Source: Syntrophaceae bacterium (GTDB taxonomy: Bacteria; Desulfobacterota; SM23-61). Taken from it: DNA of 45,854 nucleotides. A model generated the notes under the pieces. It saw only the letters and a program-made list of their open reading frames with translations. It did not search any database and had not been told where the DNA came from. Shown here piece after piece: positions 42,413 to 45,854 of this stretch; within the stretch, counting starts at the first letter, position 1, and the number at the start of each line of letters is the position of its first letter. The DNA is taken from contig JACAEW010000028.1 of the NCBI GenBank assembly GCA_013388675.1, positions 1-45,854 of the forward strand, given 5' to 3'. Made by a program: the position numbers and the translations under genes.

Positions 42413-42793
42413 ACCCTTTCCCTTATTCAGCGGTTAAATTCGTGGCCCTGGGCCAGCTCAATTTCCGCTTTGCTTCCGGATCCGCGATGGGATGAATGAA
42501 AGCCAAAAATTCTCTTGATTCTTTTAATATTCCCTGATAGGTTTTTTTAATGGGGTCGTCTTGTTGGGGGCGGCAAGAAGGGAAAGAATGGAGGCGAATA
42601 GACTGCCTCGATCGAGCCACCGGACCGCGGAAGGGCATAAAGGGTAATCCCGGGTACCTACCCTTTTCCCTACGATCTAAAATGGGGTTCTTTTCAGCTT
42701 AAAATACATGTTTTACCCTATTCCCTTCGAAGCCCCGAATGAGCAAAATAGTTAAGATAAACAATTTTTTAAAAAAACGAAAGGAGATAAAAA
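42413..42793. other. 381-nt gap without a recognisable gene
   Basis: No convincing coding sequence on either strand. A minus-strand frame at 42423-42638 gives no family match, and the next frame gives a short plausible-looking tail, so an old gene remnant is possible. A 7-bp hairpin (42640-42646 with 42659-42665) could be a weak terminator for hypE. AT-rich DNA and AAAGGAG precede the lipoprotein gene. Confidence 0.5.
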
Positions 42794-43159
42794 ATGAGGT
42801 ACTTTGGTATTGCTCTATTTTTGATCTTGGGACTGGCAATCGGCTGCTCCCCGATTATCGAAGGCAAGAAAATCGACTCTGCCCAGAATAAAAACCTCCT
42901 GGCCCCCGGGACCGGCGCGGAAAAGGTCGTCCAGATGTACGGCCAACCCCAGCAAAAGGAGGAGCTTCCCAGCGGCGAAACCAAGTATACCTATTTTTAC
43001 CGCGAGATGAGCCGGGTCTGGTGGCATACGGACCCTGAAAAAGAGCAGAAGCTGGAGGTCTTCTTGAAAGGGAATGAAGTTCAGCGGTACCGGTATTCGG
43101 ATAGGGGGGTAGACCCCATCACCACGGATGTTCCCCCTATTCAGCCCGAGAAAAAGTAA
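42794..43159 (+). CDS. Small lipoprotein, possibly SmpA/BamE-like
   Basis: A 121-residue protein with a signal peptide ending in lipobox AIGC (Cys18), so it should be lipid-anchored. The mature part has a GTGAEKVVQMYGQP stretch and the pattern ETKYTYFY...LEVFLKGNEVQRYRY, reminiscent of SmpA/BamE/OmlA-type small outer-membrane lipoproteins, where a helix pair precedes a three-stranded sheet. The assignment is by pattern only. A/T-rich inverted sequence (43145-43173) overlaps the stop codon. Confidence 0.7.
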   Translation: MRYFGIALFLILGLAIGCSPIIEGKKIDSAQNKNLLAPGTGAEKVVQMYGQPQQKEELPSGETKYTYFYREMSRVWWHTDPEKEQKLEVFLKGNEVQRYRYSDRGVDPITTDVPPIQPEKK

Positions 43160-43252
43160 CCGTTTTTTTCGGGGGAGTTGGATCCTTATCGATCCATTTT
43201 AAGGGGCCAACCCGCAAAAACGGGTCCGGGGCAGACTATACAATTTCAAACG

Positions 43253-43279
43253 GAGGGGGGTTGGGTGCTTACCCCCCTC
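43253..43279 (+). other. Hairpin in the rubrerythrin leader
   Basis: GAGGGGGG (43253-43260) and CCCCCCTC (43272-43279) form a perfect 8-bp stem with an 11-nt loop, followed by AAATTTT. It lies 29 nt before the rubrerythrin start and could act as terminator, attenuator or RNA stabiliser. Confidence 0.5.
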
Positions 43280-43308
43280 AAATTTTATCCATCAGAGGAG
43301 GATAGGCA

Positions 43309-43815
43309 ATGGCGTTGCCAGGCTCTCAGACGGAAAAGAGTTTGAAAGAGGCTTTTGCCGGCGAATCTCAGGCCAACCGCAGGTATCTGGCCTTTGCCAA
43401 GAAGGCTGAGGAAGAAGGGTATAAACAGGTGGCCAAGCTCTTCCGGGCAGCAGCCGAGGCGGAGACCGTCCACGCTCACGCCCATCTCCGGGTTTTGGGC
43501 GGGGTGAAGTCCACCAAGGAAAACATTCAGGAGGCCATCGCCGGGGAAACCCATGAGTTCAAGAACATGTACCCGGAATTCATCGCCAAGGCCAAGGCGG
43601 ATGGCGTGAAACCCGCTGAAGTTAGCTTCGATTATGCCAATCAGGTGGAAAAGATCCACGCGGCCCTTTACCAAAAAGCCCTGGATAAACTGGGGAAAAA
43701 CGAGGCGGTGGACTATTACGTCTGCAGCGTCTGCGGCAACACGGTGGAAGGAAAAGCCCCGGACAAATGCCCCATCTGCGGAGTGCCCGCTTCCAAGTTC
43801 ACCAAAATCTCGTAG
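43309..43815 (+). CDS. rbr: Rubrerythrin
   Basis: A 168-residue oxygen-defence protein that reduces peroxide in anaerobes. The ferritin-like part holds the diiron ligands in EAFAGESQANRRY, EAETVHAHAH, AGETHEFKNMYPEF and QVEKIHAALY. The C-terminal rubredoxin-like domain has CSVCG and CPICG. GAGGAGG lies 8 nt upstream. mutY begins almost at its stop codon. Confidence 0.97.
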   Translation: MALPGSQTEKSLKEAFAGESQANRRYLAFAKKAEEEGYKQVAKLFRAAAEAETVHAHAHLRVLGGVKSTKENIQEAIAGETHEFKNMYPEFIAKAKADGVKPAEVSFDYANQVEKIHAALYQKALDKLGKNEAVDYYVCSVCGNTVEGKAPDKCPICGVPASKFTKIS

Positions 43816-43820
43816 GATCC

Positions 43821-44918
43821 TTGCCCGCGCCATCCAGAACCTCGCTCCCGGAGAGGCCCGCTTTTCAGCGGGCCCTTCTCCGGTGGTATGAGACCCATCA
43901 ACGAAGCCTTCCCTGGCGGAAGAATGGGAACCCTTACCGCATCCTGGTGTCGGAGTTCATGCTCCAGCAGACCCGGGTGGAAACGGTCATCCCTTACTAT
44001 GAGCGCTTCCTGAAACGCTTCCCCTCGCTTCGGGACCTGGCCAAGGCCCCCCTGCAGGAGGTTCTGAAGGCCTGGGCGGGCCTGGGTTACTATGCCCGGG
44101 CCAGAAACCTCCACGAAGCGGCAAAAGCCATCGTCCGGGAGTGGGGCGGCAAGATTCCCAGGACGAAGGAAGAACTTCTCCTTCTTCCGGGTTTCGGGCC
44201 GTATACGGCCGGAGCCGTGGCCAGCCTGGCCTTCCACCAGCCGGTGCCCGCCCTGGACGGAAACGCGAAGCGCGTCCTTGGCCGGCTTTTTCCCGAACAG
44301 TGCGACTTTAGCCGGATGTCGGCCAAAAAGCAAGCGGACGAATTCCTGGCGGGGTGGATTCCACCCCGTAGAGCCGCTGACTTCAACCAAGCCCTGATGG
44401 ATCTGGGAGCCATGGTCTGCATCCCTTCCTCGCCCCGATGTACCGCCTGCCCGGTCTTCAGGTTTTGCGCCACGAAAGGTAAAATCCCGAAGAAGAAACG
44501 GGTGGTCAGAAAGGTCCGGGAAGAAATATGGGCCGTTGCCCTGGTGGAAAAGGACGGAAAGTTTCTGCTCCACCGGAAGGAAGGTAGGGGCCTTCTCTCC
44601 GGGCTCTGGCAGTTTCCAAGCGTGGCGGTAGAAAAGAATCAGGGAAAAAGGGGGAACTCCCAGGACCCCGGAAAATTGCTCGAAAAATATCTTCGGGAAG
44701 ACTTCGGCCTAGAAACCAGGATCAAGACCTCCCTCCCCGAACAGGAGCACCTCTTTACCCACATTCACGCCCTCATGAAACCCTACCTTGGCTCCCTTGC
44801 CGGAACGAGGCCTTCGTTTCCCAACTCCGGGTCGCTCCGCTGGGTCGGTGCGTCCGCATTCTCCCGCTATCCCATCTCCACGGCCATGTGCAAAATCGCC
44901 GCGCTGGTGGGCAGCTAG
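43821..44918 (+). CDS. mutY: A/G-specific adenine glycosylase MutY
   Basis: A 365-residue base-excision repair enzyme removing A opposite 8-oxoG. Visible are SEFMLQQTRVETVIPYYERF with the catalytic glutamate, the helix-hairpin-helix LPGFGPYTAGAV, the catalytic aspartate in PALDGNAKRV, a [4Fe-4S] site (Cys-x6-Cys-x2-Cys-x5-Cys, ending CTACPVFRFC) and a C-terminal NUDIX-like domain. No in-frame ATG lies at the right place: the first is inside rubrerythrin (43767). TTG at 43821 is the most sensible start, but it is uncertain. Oxidative-damage repair fits the rubrerythrin neighbour. Confidence 0.9.
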   Translation: MPAPSRTSLPERPAFQRALLRWYETHQRSLPWRKNGNPYRILVSEFMLQQTRVETVIPYYERFLKRFPSLRDLAKAPLQEVLKAWAGLGYYARARNLHEAAKAIVREWGGKIPRTKEELLLLPGFGPYTAGAVASLAFHQPVPALDGNAKRVLGRLFPEQCDFSRMSAKKQADEFLAGWIPPRRAADFNQALMDLGAMVCIPSSPRCTACPVFRFCATKGKIPKKKRVVRKVREEIWAVALVEKDGKFLLHRKEGRGLLSGLWQFPSVAVEKNQGKRGNSQDPGKLLEKYLREDFGLETRIKTSLPEQEHLFTHIHALMKPYLGSLAGTRPSFPNSGSLRWVGASAFSRYPISTAMCKIAALVGS

Positions 44919-44948
44919 CCAGCAAAGGGAGATGAGAGGGAGAGGCCA

Positions 44949-45194
44949 ATGGAAGAACTGCAAAATCACTTCGCCGGGGGAATGGCGAATTTCGATAAGC
45001 GTCTGAATTTTGGGCACCTGATTTCCGACCTCTCGGCCAGGTTCGTAAATATATCCTCTGAGCGGGTGGATTCCAAGAACGAGCGCGCCTGCCCCCTGAT
45101 ACCGAAAAAATGGTCTTTTGCCCATATATTGGCAGATGGGCTCCTATCCTATTCTTACCCTAATCCCTCCCGTTCCAAAAATTCATTTGTTTAA
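44949..45194 (+). pseudogene. N-terminal fragment of a sensor or sigma-54-type regulator gene
   Basis: The first 45 residues (MEELQNHF... to SDLSARFVNISSERVDSKNER) match the linker and GAF-start sequence seen in many Desulfobacterota sensor kinases and sigma-54 activators. After that the frame continues for about 35 unrelated residues and stops at 81 codons; no kinase, GAF core or AAA+ part follows. GAGAGGGAGAGG precedes the ATG. Most likely a truncated gene remnant. Confidence 0.6.
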
Positions 45195-45230
45195 AATGAC
45201 TTACCCCCCATAGGGCATTCCTTTTGCGGC

Positions 45231-45246
45231 TGGCATGCAATTTGCG
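45231..45246 (+). promoter_or_regulatory. Sigma-54 promoter
   Basis: TGGCATGCAATTTGCG matches the -24/-12 consensus TGGCACG-N4-TTGC with one change, and the GG and GC doublets are exactly 12 nt apart. Transcription would begin near 45257, ahead of the monooxygenase pseudogene. Confidence 0.75.
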
Positions 45247-45305
45247 TGGAGGATCAGGCAAAGAATAAAATCTCCCCCCGGAAGAATTTGCCCGAGGGGA
45301 CACCC

Positions 45306-45668
45306 ATCATCCACGCGACAATCAGGATGCTGATCCCCCCAAAAATGCGCGGGGAGTTGCTGGAAATCTCCCGTTCCATTTGAGAAAGGGCCAGGTCTGA
45401 GCCGGGTTGTATCAGCTTCCGTATCTACCATAGGGTGGCGGTGAAGAACCTGATCGTGCCGGAAGAGTTCTTTAGGGACGAGGAGTCACTGGAACAAATT
45501 ATCCTGGGGGAGGATTACCGCAAAATACTTCTGCTGGTGGAGATGGCTCTTGAAACCCCGGAGATTCTGTTTGCCGTCATTTCGCCATCAACCGGTTTTA
45601 AGACCATCGAAAAGGCAAGAAGGTCCCCCCAAAATGGAAAGGGGGTTGCCTCACCGCGGCTGTCCTAA
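45306..45668 (+). pseudogene. Antibiotic-biosynthesis-monooxygenase-like (ABM) gene with lost start and internal stop
   Basis: One frame reads IIHATIRMLIPPKMRGELLEISRSI, a TGA at 45381-45383, then ERARSEPGCISFRIYHRVAV and on to LLVEMALETPEILFAVISPSTGFKTIEKAR, all without a frameshift. This is the whole length of a small ABM/quinol-monooxygenase-like protein (about 100 residues plus tail). The expected start codon position is ATC (45306), 6 nt after GAGGGG, suggesting ATG was changed to ATC. Two independent lesions mean it is probably dead, although the second half still has a GTG start option at 45435. A sigma-54 promoter stands upstream. Confidence 0.7.
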
Positions 45669-45736
45669 AATACATAGAATTTAGACATCGAATAAGGTGT
45701 CAGCCCCATTTCAAGGCCGGCTGACCTGAGCATAAG

Positions 45737-45854
45737 ATGGCCCAGCAGGGATTGATTGAAACCGTGGCCAACGGGTGCAAGGCGGAGCTGGAGAAATACT
45801 GCAGCAACGTGACCCCCGGGGAGGGCCGCGTACTCGCCTGTTTGTACGCCTATG
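45737..45854 (+). CDS. Start of a cysteine-rich-repeat protein (runs off the window)
   Basis: The frame from the ATG at 45737 reads MAQQGLIETVANGCKAELEKYCSNVTPGEGRVLACLYAY and continues beyond the window. The pattern C-x7-C with VTPGEGRVLACL is that of the cysteine-rich-repeat family (Golgi-apparatus-protein-1-like repeats), usually periplasmic in Desulfobacterota. Here no signal peptide is encoded: an in-frame TGA lies only five codons upstream (45722). The export segment may therefore have been lost or lie upstream in a broken part. Confidence 0.6.
   Translation, partial: MAQQGLIETVANGCKAELEKYCSNVTPGEGRVLACLYAY

Noticed and set aside
42423..42638. 71-codon minus-strand frame after hypE
   Set aside because: No family, no ribosome site, and a competing frame looks equally gene-like at its end; at most a remnant.
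45381..45383. Selenocysteine at the TGA in the monooxygenase frame
   Set aside because: Nothing suggests a catalytic cysteine at this position in the family, and the start codon also appears lost.
1..45854. CRISPR array, tRNA, rRNA, integrase or transposase
   Set aside because: No regularly spaced direct repeats with spacers, no tRNA-like cloverleaf noticed by eye, and no recombinase protein in any frame.

Overview
The window reads as chromosomal DNA of an anaerobic, GC-rich bacterium, most likely a Desulfobacterota (deltaproteobacterial, Syntrophales/Syntrophobacterales-like) syntroph or sulfate-reducer relative. The evidence is a Qrc-type menaquinone reductase module, siroheme-dependent haem synthesis (AhbB), a separate F0 ATP-synthase operon, a 14-subunit-type complex I with Hnd/Hyd-style electron-input subunits, a cytoplasmic flavin-linked [NiFe]-hydrogenase, and rubrerythrin. 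No phage, insertion sequence, CRISPR, tRNA or rRNA was seen.

Layout. (1) 1-8938 is on the minus strand: a GNAT-like unknown, a BioD/Pta-like DRTGG protein, then an apparent transcription unit atpZ-atpI-atpB-atpE followed by a three-gene Qrc-like set (NrfD membrane subunit, Mo-less molybdopterin-fold subunit, hexahaem cytochrome). It starts at a TTGACA promoter whose predicted start point is covered by a perfect 18-bp palindrome identical to the TetR-type FadR operator consensus. A lone ahbB lies upstream. (2) 9237-26679, plus strand: nuoABCD, then DRTGG, HATPase and HndB-like genes, nuoF, nuoG, nuoHIJKLMN and a PHP-domain gene. nuoD has an in-frame amber codon 12 codons before its expected end, and no normal nuoE lies in this operon. 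Several intergenic gaps hold dispersed repeats, including two copies of a MITE-like element. (3) 26680-27213: a terminator, a good promoter and a ~400-nt leader. (4) 27214-37132: a hydrogenase operon with two NuoE/NuoF pairs, one NuoF being fused to a GltD/NfnB-type NADPH flavoprotein, plus a cysteine-less HndB homologue, a truncated NuoG, and [NiFe] small and large subunits; it ends at a strong terminator. (5) 37225-42412: maturation protease, hypF, hypD, hypE (no hypC, hypA or hypB). (6) 42794-44918: lipoprotein, rubrerythrin, mutY. (7) 44949-45854: decayed material, namely a sensor/regulator N-terminal fragment, a monooxygenase pseudogene behind an intact-looking sigma-54 promoter, and the start of a cysteine-rich-repeat gene.

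How the parts may work together (inference). Quinone-level redox work (Qrc-like module), proton or sodium flux (complex I, F0) and H2/NAD(H)/NADP(H) exchange (hydrogenase) sit in one 35-kb stretch. A fatty-acyl-CoA-type operator in front of the F0-Qrc unit would tie quinone and ATP-synthase membrane parts to fatty-acid oxidation, as expected for a syntrophic fatty-acid or hydrocarbon degrader. The double-flavin hydrogenase is the best candidate for an undescribed electron-bifurcating/confurcating complex.
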